DNA of 64,000 nucleotides from positions 5,294,501 through 5,358,500 of the forward strand of contig NZ_CP011509.1 of NCBI RefSeq assembly GCF_001027285.1, read 5' to 3'. A program made the position numbers and the translations under genes. This stretch comes from Archangium gephyra (GTDB lineage Bacteria; Myxococcota; Myxococcia; Myxococcales; Myxococcaceae). The notes under the pieces were generated by a model. It was not told the DNA's origin. It searched no databases and was given only the letters and a program-made list of their open reading frames with translations. Shown piece after piece: positions 1 to 7,975 of this stretch. How positions within the stretch are numbered: position 1 is the first letter of the stretch; each line of letters opens with the position of its first letter.

Positions 1-1
1 G

Positions 2-286
2 GTGATGAAGGGCAACTCCACCATCCAGCTCTTCTTCTCGCTGGAGGACGAGAACCGGCAGCGCGCCGGCCAGTCCCCCATCGTCGTGGAAGTGCCGCGC
101 GAGAGCCTCCTCCAGGCCTCCGCCACCCAGACGGGCGGCGAGGGCGAGGAGGACGACGAGCGCAGGGCCGCCAGCATGTCTGGCAAGAAGACGACGGGCT
201 CCAAGCCGGCCGCCAAGACGGCCACGGCGCCCGCGGCCTCACCGGCCTCCGCGGCCTCCGCGGCCGCGAAGAAGGCCAAGAAGTAG
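2..286 (+). CDS. unknown protein, probably partial (C-terminal part)
   Basis: The frame is open from the window edge and ends in a stop at 284-286. The visible 94 residues begin with an ordinary globular-looking stretch. They then run into an acidic patch (about residues 46-53) and a low-complexity Lys/Ala/Pro/Ser tail ending in a lysine-rich segment, as seen in many myxobacterial cytoplasmic or nucleic-acid-associated proteins. GTG and ATG codons lie at bases 2-7, so either could be the start, but the gene more likely continues upstream. I do not recognise the family. Confidence 0.45.
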   Translation: MMKGNSTIQLFFSLEDENRQRAGQSPIVVEVPRESLLQASATQTGGEGEEDDERRAASMSGKKTTGSKPAAKTATAPAASPASAASAAAKKAKK

Positions 287-485
287 GACTTTCCCCTTCA
301 GTCCCCTCCCTGTAGGGGCGGCGAGCAACCCTCGCCGCTCCAACGCGGAGCGTCACTTTTGATTGATTCTGGAGTCAATCGGGATTGACTCTCGAATCAA
401 CAGACGTAACCTTTGCGTGTCCCAAGTGGAGCCGCTGACCGCCGATTCGACGGCCGTGAGCTCCACCAACGTACGGGAGGGGCTC
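287..485. other. intergenic region holding a double palindrome
   Basis: This 199-base gap separates the unknown gene from the acyl-CoA dehydrogenase gene. It holds the tandem palindromes at 363-400, a weak sigma-70-like promoter, and at 475-482 a purine-rich Shine-Dalgarno. I see no terminator or small gene. Confidence 0.6.
363..400 (+). promoter_or_regulatory. tandem 16-bp palindromic operator candidates
   Basis: Two near-identical 16-bp palindromes are visible. TTGATTC-TG-GAGTCAA lies at 363-378 and TTGACTC-TC-GAATCAA at 385-400. Their starts are 22 bp apart, two helical turns, so they present the same face of the helix. The second copy supplies a -35-like TTGACT (385-390) that is 16 bp from TAACCT (407-412). 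A repressor bound here would therefore block transcription of the acyl-CoA dehydrogenase gene at 486. TetR and GntR families use sites of this shape; which family binds is not known. Confidence 0.55.
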
Positions 486-2324
486 ATGTCCGCCGGCATC
501 AACACCTACAAGACCGACCTTCGGGAAATCTTCTTCACGCTGTTCGAGCAGTTCGGCTTCGGCCAGGTCGCGGGGCAGGCCCCCTTTGATGCCTGGGGAC
601 CGGATGAGGCGAAGGCCGTCCTCCAGGAGACGTACCGCTTCGCGAAGGATGTGCTCGGGCCCCTCAACTCCTCGGGTGACCGGGAGGGCTGCCGGCTGGA
701 GAACGGCGCGGTCATCACCCCCAAGGGCTTCAAGGACGCCTGGAAGAAGCTCTACGAGCAGGGCTTCAAGACGGTGGCGGTGAGCCCGGACCATGGCGGC
801 CAGGGCGGCCCCATCATGCTCCAGGTGCTCATCGAGGAGATCCTCTCGGGGGCCAACTCGGCCTTCAACATGTACCCGGGCCTGGCCTTCGGCGCGGCGG
901 AACTGATCGCCGAGTGCGGCACCTCGGAGCAGAAGAAGCTGTACGTGGAGCGCATGCTCAACGGCACCTGGGGCGGCACCATGTGCCTCACCGAGCCGCA
1001 TGCCGGCTCGGACGTGGGCGCGGCCAAGTCGAGCGCGCGCAAGAACGCGGACGGCACCTACAGCATCCGCGGCACGAAGATCTTCATCTCGGGCGGTGAC
1101 CACGATCTGGCGGAGAACGTGGTGCACCTGGTGCTGGCGCGCATCGAGGGCGCGGCGCCGGGGACCAAGGGCCTGTCGCTCTTCATCGTGCCGAAGATCC
1201 GCGTGAACGCGGACGGCAGCCTGGCGGGGAGCAATGACGTCTCGGTGGGCTCCATCGAGCACAAGATGGGCATCCGGGCGTCCGCCACCTGTGTGCTGAA
1301 CTTCGGCGAGAACGACGGCTGTGTGGGCGAGCTGGTGGGCGGCATCGAGAACGTCGGCATGAGCCAGATGTTCAAGATGATGAACGGCGCGCGCATCGCG
1401 GTGGGCATCCAGGGCGTGGCGCTGGCGAGCGCGGCGTACTTCAACGCGCTGGAGTACGCGAAGGATCGCAAGCAGGGCGCGCACCTGAGCAAGTGGAAGG
1501 ACCCGTCGGCGCCGCGCGTGCCCATCATCGAGCACCCGGACGTGCGCCGCATGCTGCTGGAGATGAAGGCGCACGTGGAGGGCATCCGCGCGCTCATCGT
1601 CAAGCTGGCCATGCACACGGACAAGGCGCAGATGCTGGCGGGCAAGGACGATGATCAGGCGGCCTACCACCGCGGGCAGGTGGAGCTGCTGACGCCGCTG
1701 GTGAAGTCGTACGCGTCGGACCAGGCCTTCCGGCTGTGCGCGCAGGCCATCCAGGTGTACGGCGGCGCGGGCTACTGCCAGGACTACCCGGTGGAGCAGT
1801 ACACGCGCGACTCGAAGATCTTCTCCATCTACGAGGGCACCAACCACATCCAGGCGATGGATCTGGTGGGCCGGAAGATGGGGCAGTCGGGCGGCGCGAA
1901 CTTCCAGCAGTTCATGGCGGACGTGGGCGGCTTCATCGAGGCGAACCGCGAGCACAAGGTGCTCGGCGAGGCGGTGAAGCAGCTGGCGGCGGCGCAGGAA
2001 GGCGTGATGGCGAGCGCCATGGCCGTGCTGGGCTGGTCGCAGGATCCGTCGAAGATGACGCTCATCCCGCTGTCGGCCAACCGCTTCCTGAACATGATGT
2101 CGGAGCTGGCCGTGGGCTGGCTGCTGCTGGACGCGGCCATCATCGCCGAGCGCGTGGGCGAGAAGGCCACGGGCGACGAGAAGGCCTTCTACGAGGGCAA
2201 GAAGTTCAGCGCCCTGTGGTACGCGCGCAACGTGCTGCCCAACGTGGAGCAGGCGGCCCGGATGATGGCGACCGAGGACACCTCCTCGGTGGAGATCTCC
2301 AACAACGCCTTCGGCAGCATCTGA
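486..2324 (+). CDS. acyl-CoA dehydrogenase (long form with C-terminal extension)
   Basis: This 612-residue flavoprotein should oxidise an acyl-CoA to the trans-2-enoyl-CoA in fatty-acid or branched-chain acid breakdown, passing electrons to ETF. The N-terminal, middle (MCLTEPHAGSD-type flavin/substrate region) and C-terminal acyl-CoA dehydrogenase domains are in order. The motif IYEGTNHIQ carries the expected catalytic Glu. About 130 residues follow as the extra C-terminal domain typical of the roughly 600-residue subfamily. ATG 486 is chosen because GGGAGGGG sits at 475-482; the frame is open further upstream but without a start signal. The promoter region carries two palindromes, suggesting ligand-controlled repression. 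The natural substrate cannot be told from sequence. Confidence 0.93.
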   Translation: MSAGINTYKTDLREIFFTLFEQFGFGQVAGQAPFDAWGPDEAKAVLQETYRFAKDVLGPLNSSGDREGCRLENGAVITPKGFKDAWKKLYEQGFKTVAVSPDHGGQGGPIMLQVLIEEILSGANSAFNMYPGLAFGAAELIAECGTSEQKKLYVERMLNGTWGGTMCLTEPHAGSDVGAAKSSARKNADGTYSIRGTKIFISGGDHDLAENVVHLVLARIEGAAPGTKGLSLFIVPKIRVNADGSLAGSNDVSVGSIEHKMGIRASATCVLNFGENDGCVGELVGGIENVGMSQMFKMMNGARIAVGIQGVALASAAYFNALEYAKDRKQGAHLSKWKDPSAPRVPIIEHPDVRRMLLEMKAHVEGIRALIVKLAMHTDKAQMLAGKDDDQAAYHRGQVELLTPLVKSYASDQAFRLCAQAIQVYGGAGYCQDYPVEQYTRDSKIFSIYEGTNHIQAMDLVGRKMGQSGGANFQQFMADVGGFIEANREHKVLGEAVKQLAAAQEGVMASAMAVLGWSQDPSKMTLIPLSANRFLNMMSELAVGWLLLDAAIIAERVGEKATGDEKAFYEGKKFSALWYARNVLPNVEQAARMMATEDTSSVEISNNAFGSI

Positions 2325-2373
2325 CGCCGGAGCCCGGGGGCTCCCCTGTTTTCAGGCCCACCCTCGCATCCTT

Positions 2374-2410
2374 CCCTCTCCCGCCGGGAGAGGGGCGGGG
2401 TGAGGGTTTC
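2374..2410. repeat. CCCTCTCCC/GGGAGAGGG hairpin repeat
   Basis: A perfect 9-bp stem (CCCTCTCCC 2374-2382, GGGAGAGGG 2386-2394) closes a GCC loop and is followed by GCGGGGTGAGGG. This looks like the dispersed palindromic repeat type common in intergenic DNA of GC-rich bacteria. It may also act as a transcription terminator after the acyl-CoA dehydrogenase gene, although no T-run follows. Confidence 0.5.
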
Positions 2411-2499
2411 GGGAGCCCCGGGTTGAATACTTCCTGTGTGCCTCGGGGGGTTCTTGAGAGAGAATCCCCAGCTTCCGTGCTCGACCGCGCTGGAGACCG

Positions 2500-3687
2500 A
2501 TGGCCACCAGGAAGACCCGAAAGCAGAGCCTCCCTCCCTCCCGTCAGCAGCAGCCCGAGCCGGTCCGGCCCAAGGACTCGGCCAGGCTCCAGGAACTGCG
2601 CCGGAAGATCGACGCCGTGGACCAGCGCCTGGTTCGACTGCTGAACGAGCGGGCGAGCCTCGTCGTCGAGGTGGGCAAGAGCAAGCGCGCCGAGGGCACC
2701 CCCATCTACGCCCCGCACCGCGAGGCCGAGGTGCTGCGCAAGGTCCTCTCCTCCAACAAGGGACCGCTGAGCGACCGGGCCGTGGAGGGCATCTACCGCG
2801 AGCTGATGAGCGGCTCCTTCGCGCTCGAGCAGCCGCTGCGCATCGGGTACCTGGGCCCGCCCGGTTCCAACTCGCACGCCGCCGCCTTCAAGCAGTTCGG
2901 CTCCTCGGTGGACTACGAGGATCTGCGGGAGATCGGTGGCGTCTTCACCGAGGTGCGCCGCGGGCACGTCAACTACGGGCTCGTTCCCATCGAGAACTCG
3001 CTGGGTGGCGGCATCGTGGAGACGCTCGATGCCTTCAAGGCCAACGCGCAGCACATCTCCGTCTACGGCGAGGTGCAGATCGCCGTGCACCATGCGCTGC
3101 TCGCCAACTGCCAGCCCAGCCAGGTCCGGCGCATCCACTCCAAGCCGGAGATCTTCCAGCAGTGCCGCAACTGGCTGAGCACCCAGTACCCCGGCGTCGA
3201 GCTCATGCCCGCGGCCAGCAGCTCGCGCGCCGCGCAGATCGCCGCCGACGAGTGCCGCAAGGCCCTGGAGATCGGTGCCGAGCCTGGCTCGGCCGCCATC
3301 GGCACGGCACTCGCCGGGCAGCTCTACGGGCTCAACGTCCTCTTCCCCCGCATCGAGGACGATCCCAACAACATCACCCGCTTCGTCATCATCGCCCGGC
3401 AGAACGCCCGGCCCACGGGGGATGACAAGACGTCGCTCATGTTCACCACGGACGACAAGCCCGGCGCGCTGGTGTCGGTGCTCGGCGTCTTCCAGTCCGC
3501 CGGCATCAACCTCTCGCACATCGACAAACGGCCGCAGGGGCGGGAGCGGTGGACGTATACGTTCTTCGTCGACGCGCTCGGCCACCGGGAGGACCCGGCC
3601 ATGGTCGCCGCCATCGAGCAGGCCCAGACGCACTGCCGAGAGCTCTTCGTCCTGGGCAGCTACCCGCGCTCGCGCCGCATCCTGTGA
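2500..3687 (+). CDS. pheA: bifunctional chorismate mutase/prephenate dehydratase (P-protein)
   Basis: PheA converts chorismate to prephenate and then to phenylpyruvate, the committed branch to phenylalanine. The 395 residues read as an AroQ-type chorismate mutase helix bundle (about 28-110), a prephenate dehydratase domain (about 118-300) with the catalytic TRF motif in NNITRF, and a C-terminal ACT domain (about 310-385) for phenylalanine feedback. The usual ESRP effector motif of the ACT domain reads IDKRP here, so feedback affinity may differ. A 20-residue basic, Pro/Gln-rich N-terminal tail precedes the mutase. GGAG at 2492-2495 supports the ATG at 2500. Confidence 0.95.
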   Translation: MATRKTRKQSLPPSRQQQPEPVRPKDSARLQELRRKIDAVDQRLVRLLNERASLVVEVGKSKRAEGTPIYAPHREAEVLRKVLSSNKGPLSDRAVEGIYRELMSGSFALEQPLRIGYLGPPGSNSHAAAFKQFGSSVDYEDLREIGGVFTEVRRGHVNYGLVPIENSLGGGIVETLDAFKANAQHISVYGEVQIAVHHALLANCQPSQVRRIHSKPEIFQQCRNWLSTQYPGVELMPAASSSRAAQIAADECRKALEIGAEPGSAAIGTALAGQLYGLNVLFPRIEDDPNNITRFVIIARQNARPTGDDKTSLMFTTDDKPGALVSVLGVFQSAGINLSHIDKRPQGRERWTYTFFVDALGHREDPAMVAAIEQAQTHCRELFVLGSYPRSRRIL

Positions 3688-3770
3688 GCAGCCGGGCGCC
3701 TGTCCCGCCCTCCTTCCAGCACGCGAGGGAGGGAGTGGCAGGCGCGCTCCGGCGGTGTTAGGTGTGCCTC

Positions 3771-4397
3771 ATGAGCGAGCTCGTGACGATCAAGGTGTGG
3801 TCGGACTTCGTTTGACCGTGGTGCTACGTCGGCCTCGTGGAGGTCGAGAAGCTGAAGAAGGAATATGACGTCCAGGTGGACTGGCGTCCGTTCTTCCTGC
3901 GTCCGGAGACACCGCCAGAGGGGCTCCCCCTGCCGGCCTACGTGCGCGAGCGGATGAAGGATCCGAACAACCCCCTCAAGCGGCGAGCGGCCGAGGCCGG
4001 GTTGAAGATGGTGGATCGCGACATCATCCCCTCGACGCGGCGGGCGCATCAGGCGGCGGAGTTCGCCCGGGAGCAGGGGAGGCTCGAGCCGTTCCATGCG
4101 GCGCTGTTGCGGCGCTACTGGAGCGAGGGCCAGGACCTGTGGCAGTGGGACACGCTCCGAGGCGCGGCGCAGGAGGCCGGCGTGGATCCCGAGGCGATGC
4201 AGCGGGCCGTGGAGGAGGGCCGCTACCGTCAGGTGGTCGAGGACGCCATCCGTGAGGCACAGGAGATGGGCATCCAGGCCGTGCCCACCTTCGTGCTCGG
4301 AGACCGTTTCGCGCTGCAGGGCGCGCAGGAGTACGGCGTCTTCCAGCAGGTGATGCAGCGGCTGGGCGTCAAACCGCGCGCTCCGCGTCCGGGTTGA
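3771..4397 (+). CDS. DsbA/FrnE-like oxidoreductase, probable selenoprotein (in-frame TGA at codon 15)
   Basis: Reading from ATG 3771 through an in-frame TGA (3813-3815) gives a 208-residue thioredoxin-fold protein of the DsbA/FrnE type. The TGA falls exactly where the first cysteine of the CPWC active site belongs: SDFV-TGA-PWCYVG, then Cys18. The rest of the family signature is intact, including the cis-proline motif AVPTFV (Pro172). A SECIS-like hairpin lies just downstream. The natural reading is a Sec15-Pro-Trp-Cys18 selenoprotein, probably a cytoplasmic thiol-disulfide oxidoreductase, since no signal peptide is visible. A conventional annotation would truncate it to GTG 3837 and lose the active site. 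The alternative is a nonsense mutation of TGC. It has no good Shine-Dalgarno; TAGGTG lies six bases before ATG. Confidence 0.72.
3829..3847 (+). promoter_or_regulatory. bacterial SECIS-like stem-loop
   Basis: An 8-bp stem pairs 3829-3836 (TCGGCCTC) with 3840-3847 (GAGGTCGA), with one G-U pair and a GTG loop at 3837-3839. The loop begins 22 nt after the TGA codon and its first base is G. Known bacterial SECIS elements place a G-starting apical loop about 16-37 nt downstream of UGA, so the geometry fits. The hairpin is short and high GC raises the chance of random stems. Confidence 0.55.
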
Positions 4398-4471
4398 GTC
4401 GGGCGTTCGAGGTGCTCGCCTGCTTGCCCGGGGCTGCTTGCCACGTCTGGAAACCGTGTGCTCTGATCCAG

Positions 4472-4495
4472 GGAACCGCGCGCTCGTGCGGTTCC
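4472..4495 (+). terminator. 8-bp hairpin between genes
   Basis: GGAACCGC (4472-4479) pairs perfectly with GCGGTTCC (4488-4495) around an 8-base loop, followed by TCCCTCC. It sits after the DsbA-like gene and 9 bases before the next start. It could end the upstream transcript or structure the leader of the next gene. There is no U-tract, so termination is only a suggestion. Confidence 0.35.
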
Positions 4496-4504
4496 TCCCT
4501 CCAG

Positions 4505-5713
4505 ATGACATTCATGGCCAGACACGCATCCCCGCGGAGCCGGTGCACTCCGAAGGACTGCCTTCGGTGGGCACATCTCCTGCTCGCCCTCGTACCGATG
4601 GGCACCGGAGCGCTTGCCCAGGCTCCCGTGGCACCCTCCACGCCGGCAACGGGCGCCTCCTCCGCACACAGCCCCGCGGTGATGCTGAAGATGGAGGGGT
4701 TCACCTTCACCGGCTCCGACGCCAAGGGGGTCCGCTGGTCCGGCACGGGCGTCTGGATCCGCCCGGGCGTGCTCGCCACCAACGCGTACTTCATCGAGCG
4801 CGCCACCGGGGTGTCCGCCGTGGACGAGCAGGGCCATTCCGTCCCGCTCGACACGCTGCTCGCCTGGGATCCCACGAACGACCTCGCGCTCCTGGGGACT
4901 TCGGCCCCGGCTCCGAAGGAGGAGCCGTTGGCCAGTCTGATGCCGAAGCCCGCCGGGGCCGAGGCGCTCAAGGGCACCGGCTTGCAGGCCCTCCTCGAGC
5001 AGGAGGGGAAGCTCGCCTCGTATTCTGGCCGCGCAGGCCAGCTCCTCTCCCATGTGCACGGCAAGCCGAGTGTCCTGCTGCACGACATCCGGATTCCCGG
5101 TGCGCGAGGGGAGTTGCGGCAGCGCTATGCCCTCTTCAACGCGAAGGACCCGCGGCAGCTCGTGGGCCTCAACTACGGCTCCTACCCCTCGGAGTCGGCC
5201 GCCGTGCCCGCCTGGACGGTGCAGGCGGTGGACGAGAAGAGCCAGCAACAAAAAAGCCGCTGGGTGAAACTCGACAAGGCCTTCGTGCGTCAATCCCTGA
5301 CGAAGCTGAAGCGTGCGCCGCTTCATCAACAGGACGCGGAAGGCTACATGCGGCCGGACACGGGCGGATCCTCCAAGGTGACGGCGTGTCTCTCTCCCGG
5401 CAGCAAGGCCGAGGTGCCGTTCCACATCGTGGAGTCCCGGGATCTCATCGTCCGGGTGACGACGAAGCCCGCCAACGCCCGGTTCAGTTTCGCGCTCTTC
5501 GAGGAGGTCCCGGCCCGCGAGGGGCAGGGGGTGCCTACGCTGGTGAAGGACTGCTGTGAGGAGACCACCGCGAAGGGGTCGCTCGACCTCATCTACACGA
5601 TTCCGCAGTCGGGGACGCACTCGCTCCATCTGGGCCTCCCCGACTCCGCCCGGGGGAAGGTGTGCTTCGACATCACTCCGGAATTCGTCAACTGGACCGG
5701 GGCGCTCCCGTGA
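4505..5713 (+). CDS. secreted HtrA/trypsin-like pseudoprotease
   Basis: A 402-residue exported protein with a signal peptide ending near ALAQA (about residue 40). Residues 70-220 follow the outline of a trypsin-like/HtrA protease: GTGVWIRPGVLATNA..., WDPTNDLALL, then a final strand ending VGLNYG. By eye, the catalytic His position is Tyr95 and the GNSGG loop reads GARGE with Arg201 in place of Ser. Only the Asp (Asp126) remains, so it is probably not an active protease. The C-terminal 170 residues form an unrecognised beta-rich domain with paired cysteines. ATG 4505 or 4514 may start it. It abuts another exported protein gene, probably in one transcript. Confidence 0.6.
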   Translation: MTFMARHASPRSRCTPKDCLRWAHLLLALVPMGTGALAQAPVAPSTPATGASSAHSPAVMLKMEGFTFTGSDAKGVRWSGTGVWIRPGVLATNAYFIERATGVSAVDEQGHSVPLDTLLAWDPTNDLALLGTSAPAPKEEPLASLMPKPAGAEALKGTGLQALLEQEGKLASYSGRAGQLLSHVHGKPSVLLHDIRIPGARGELRQRYALFNAKDPRQLVGLNYGSYPSESAAVPAWTVQAVDEKSQQQKSRWVKLDKAFVRQSLTKLKRAPLHQQDAEGYMRPDTGGSSKVTACLSPGSKAEVPFHIVESRDLIVRVTTKPANARFSFALFEEVPAREGQGVPTLVKDCCEETTAKGSLDLIYTIPQSGTHSLHLGLPDSARGKVCFDITPEFVNWTGALP

Positions 5714-5748
5714 GCCTCCGTTCTCCGCCTTCACCCTCTGGAGCCGTC

Positions 5749-6726
5749 ATGTCACCCCGGAGCCGCTCTGTGTCGAAGCCTCTGCCATTCCTGGTGGCCC
5801 TGGTGATGTTCTCCGCGGGACCCGCGCTCGCCACCGAGCCGTCCGCCGTGAGACTCCACCCGAGATTCCAGCCCTGTGACGACGCGTCATGCCGTGCCGT
5901 GTCCATCGCGCCCAAGCCCCAGGGGTGCGCCAAGGGCGAGTGCGGCCCCGACGACGAGGGGGCGTACGATGTCTCCACGCTTCCCACCGCGGTGGTGGTT
6001 CCCCTCTATGGCTCCAGTACGGCCGTCGCCCAGCAACTGGCGTCCCTCTCCCGCACCGAGGTGGAGGCCCGCGCGAGGTTCACGTTGATCCAGGGCTCGG
6101 ACAAGCTGCTGGAGGACCTGGATGAGGAGATGAGCGAACGCGAGCTTGCCCACACGGCCATGCATGCCGGTTTCGTCCTGGGCAGCCTGCCGGTGTTGGT
6201 GAAGGGAGACGCCGAGCAACTCACCCAGGCGCTCAAGAGCGGCGTCAATTCGCTCCATGCGGCGGCGCGTCAGGGGCTCGATTCCCGTGTGAAGACGGAG
6301 GCCAGCACCGCGCTCTCGCGCGCGGCGCAACGTCAGCAGGAGGATGGCCTCATCGAGAAGCTCTTCAGGCAGGGCCATGAGGGTCTGAGCGGCGAGCGCA
6401 GTCTCGTGCATGCCAGCTTCAGCCTCGGGATGTGGACGGCGCTCGCGCTCGATTCCGGAGGGGAGTCCCCGGTCGCGTTCTCCGCTCTGGGCCGCAACCT
6501 CGCGCTCATGCTCGAAAAGGACGAGTCGCTCCAGGGAGAGCATTCGAAGGCCCAAGCGGTGCGGGGCATCGTGGCGGAGTTGGACAAGGGGGCCTCGCGT
6601 TCCCAGGAGACCCTTCGCGCCTACGCCGAGTCTCTCCTGAAACCTCGTGTGCCCCAGCGCAAGCACAAGGCGGCGAAGAAGAGGTCTGCGGAAAAGGAGC
6701 AGGTGAGGCCGGCGGCCTCCCGCTGA
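5749..6726 (+). CDS. secreted protein of unknown function
   Basis: A 325-residue protein with a signal peptide (hydrophobic segment followed by AGPALA, about residue 28). A short Cys-containing region follows (CDDASC, GCAKGECG), then a long mostly helical body and a Lys/Arg-rich tail. No enzymatic motif is seen. It begins 35 bases after the pseudoprotease gene and on the same strand, so the two may be co-expressed and act together in the envelope. ATG 5749 is chosen because the signal peptide starts there. Confidence 0.6.
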   Translation: MSPRSRSVSKPLPFLVALVMFSAGPALATEPSAVRLHPRFQPCDDASCRAVSIAPKPQGCAKGECGPDDEGAYDVSTLPTAVVVPLYGSSTAVAQQLASLSRTEVEARARFTLIQGSDKLLEDLDEEMSERELAHTAMHAGFVLGSLPVLVKGDAEQLTQALKSGVNSLHAAARQGLDSRVKTEASTALSRAAQRQQEDGLIEKLFRQGHEGLSGERSLVHASFSLGMWTALALDSGGESPVAFSALGRNLALMLEKDESLQGEHSKAQAVRGIVAELDKGASRSQETLRAYAESLLKPRVPQRKHKAAKKRSAEKEQVRPAASR

Positions 6727-6749
6727 GCCGGTGTTCCGGCCCCCGGCCC

Positions 6750-7202
6750 CTACCGCGAGTCGCGCACGCCGATGGCGAGCTGGCCGAGCCCGACGCTCTT
6801 GGCCATCTCCATCACCTGCACCACGGTGCCGTGGGGCACGCCCTCGTCGGCCTGGACGATGACCACGGTGTCCGGGTTCTCCTCCTGGGCCTTGGCGAAG
6901 GCGCGCTTGAGCTCGTCCTCGCCGACCACGTTTCCGCCCAGGACGAAGCGCCCGTCCGAGAGCACCGCCACGGACAGATCCGTGGCCCGCGCCGTCACGT
7001 CGGTGGTGCCGCCCTTGGGCAGGTTCACCTTCAGGCCCGTCTGCGCGCCACCCGGCGCCTGCTGGACGATCACCGAGCTCGTCACCATGAAGATGATGAG
7101 CAGCACCAGGAAGATGTCGGTCAGCGGGGTGATGTTGATCTCCGCGAAGCCGACGTCCTCGCCGTTGCCCTCGGAGTCCCCCGGAGTCTTGCCCATCGCC
7201 AT
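6750..7202 (-). CDS. exbD: ExbD/TolR-family biopolymer transport protein
   Basis: A 150-residue inner-membrane protein with a short cytoplasmic tail, one transmembrane helix (LTDIFLVLLIIFMVTSS, containing the conserved membrane Asp) and a periplasmic domain. ExbD/TolR proteins work with ExbB/TolQ to couple the proton gradient to outer-membrane processes. It follows the ExbB-like gene by 11 bases on the minus strand. No TonB or Tol partner is adjacent, so the exact machine it powers is not settled. Confidence 0.88.
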   Translation of the reverse strand: MAMGKTPGDSEGNGEDVGFAEINITPLTDIFLVLLIIFMVTSSVIVQQAPGGAQTGLKVNLPKGGTTDVTARATDLSVAVLSDGRFVLGGNVVGEDELKRAFAKAQEENPDTVVIVQADEGVPHGTVVQVMEMAKSVGLGQLAIGVRDSR

Positions 7203-7213
7203 GGGAGTGGACC

Positions 7214-7933
7214 TCAGGCCTCCGGCTGGGAACGCGACGCGTCCACCGGAGCCGGAGCAGTAGGAGAGGAAGCGGAAGCCGGGGCGCCATTCATGGGCCG
7301 CTCGCGCAGCAGCTCGGCGAACTCGTCACCCATGAGCCGCAGCTCCACGAGCACCCGCGACAGCCGCGCCTGGAAGTAGTTGTAGAAGGCCATGGCCTGC
7401 ACGGCCACGAGGATGCCCACCGCCGTGGCCACCAGCGCCTCGGAGATGCCCGTCATCACCGCCGCGCTGCCGCCCGAGCCACCCGCCTGCACGTCCAGGC
7501 CCAGGTCCTTGAAGGACTTCATGATGCCGGCCACCGTGCCGAACAGGCCCACGAACGGCGTCAGCGAGCCGATGGTGGCGAGGATCCACAGGTTGCGCCG
7601 CAGCCGCAGGCCCACCTGGGCGCGCTCGCGCTCCACCGCGGACTCCACGCCGTCACCGGTGCCCCGCGTGCGCTCGAGGCGATCGAAGCCCGCCAGGAAG
7701 ATGTCCGCCACGGCCGCGTCCGAGCGCTCGGTGGCGGTACGGGCGGCGGTGATGTCCCCGCGCAGCAGGTGCTTGTGCACCGTGTCGCCCAGGGCCCGCG
7801 AGCGCTCGCTCACCCCCCACAGGGCGATCAGCCGCTCGATGGCCACACCCAGGGCCACCACGGAGGCGAGGAGGAGGGAGGCGAGGGTGACGCCGCCGAT
7901 ACGCAGGTAGTGGAGGAGGTCGGAAAGGCTCAT
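7214..7933 (-). CDS. exbB: MotA/TolQ/ExbB proton channel family protein
   Basis: A 239-residue protein with an N-terminal membrane helix (about residues 12-35) and two more helices around 130-200. It has the family's loop between helices 2 and 3 (TPFVGLFGTVAGIMKSF). It forms the pentameric channel partner of ExbD/TolR. It is first in the two-gene minus-strand operon and diverges from the lipoprotein gene at 7976 with only 42 bases between, so the promoters of both lie very close together or overlap. Confidence 0.88.
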   Translation of the reverse strand: MSLSDLLHYLRIGGVTLASLLLASVVALGVAIERLIALWGVSERSRALGDTVHKHLLRGDITAARTATERSDAAVADIFLAGFDRLERTRGTGDGVESAVERERAQVGLRLRRNLWILATIGSLTPFVGLFGTVAGIMKSFKDLGLDVQAGGSGGSAAVMTGISEALVATAVGILVAVQAMAFYNYFQARLSRVLVELRLMGDEFAELLRERPMNGAPASASSPTAPAPVDASRSQPEA

Positions 7934-7975
7934 GAATGGTGGCCAGGAAGGTCGGCCTGGCGCGAGACTAAAGCC

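Noticed and set aside
375-1955. Long minus-strand frame opposite the acyl-CoA dehydrogenase gene
   Set aside because: It is antisense to a clear enzyme gene and its translation has no family features.
3837-4397. A short DsbA-like gene starting at GTG 3837
   Set aside because: This start removes the active site and first strand, whereas reading through the TGA from 3771 restores the whole family signature.
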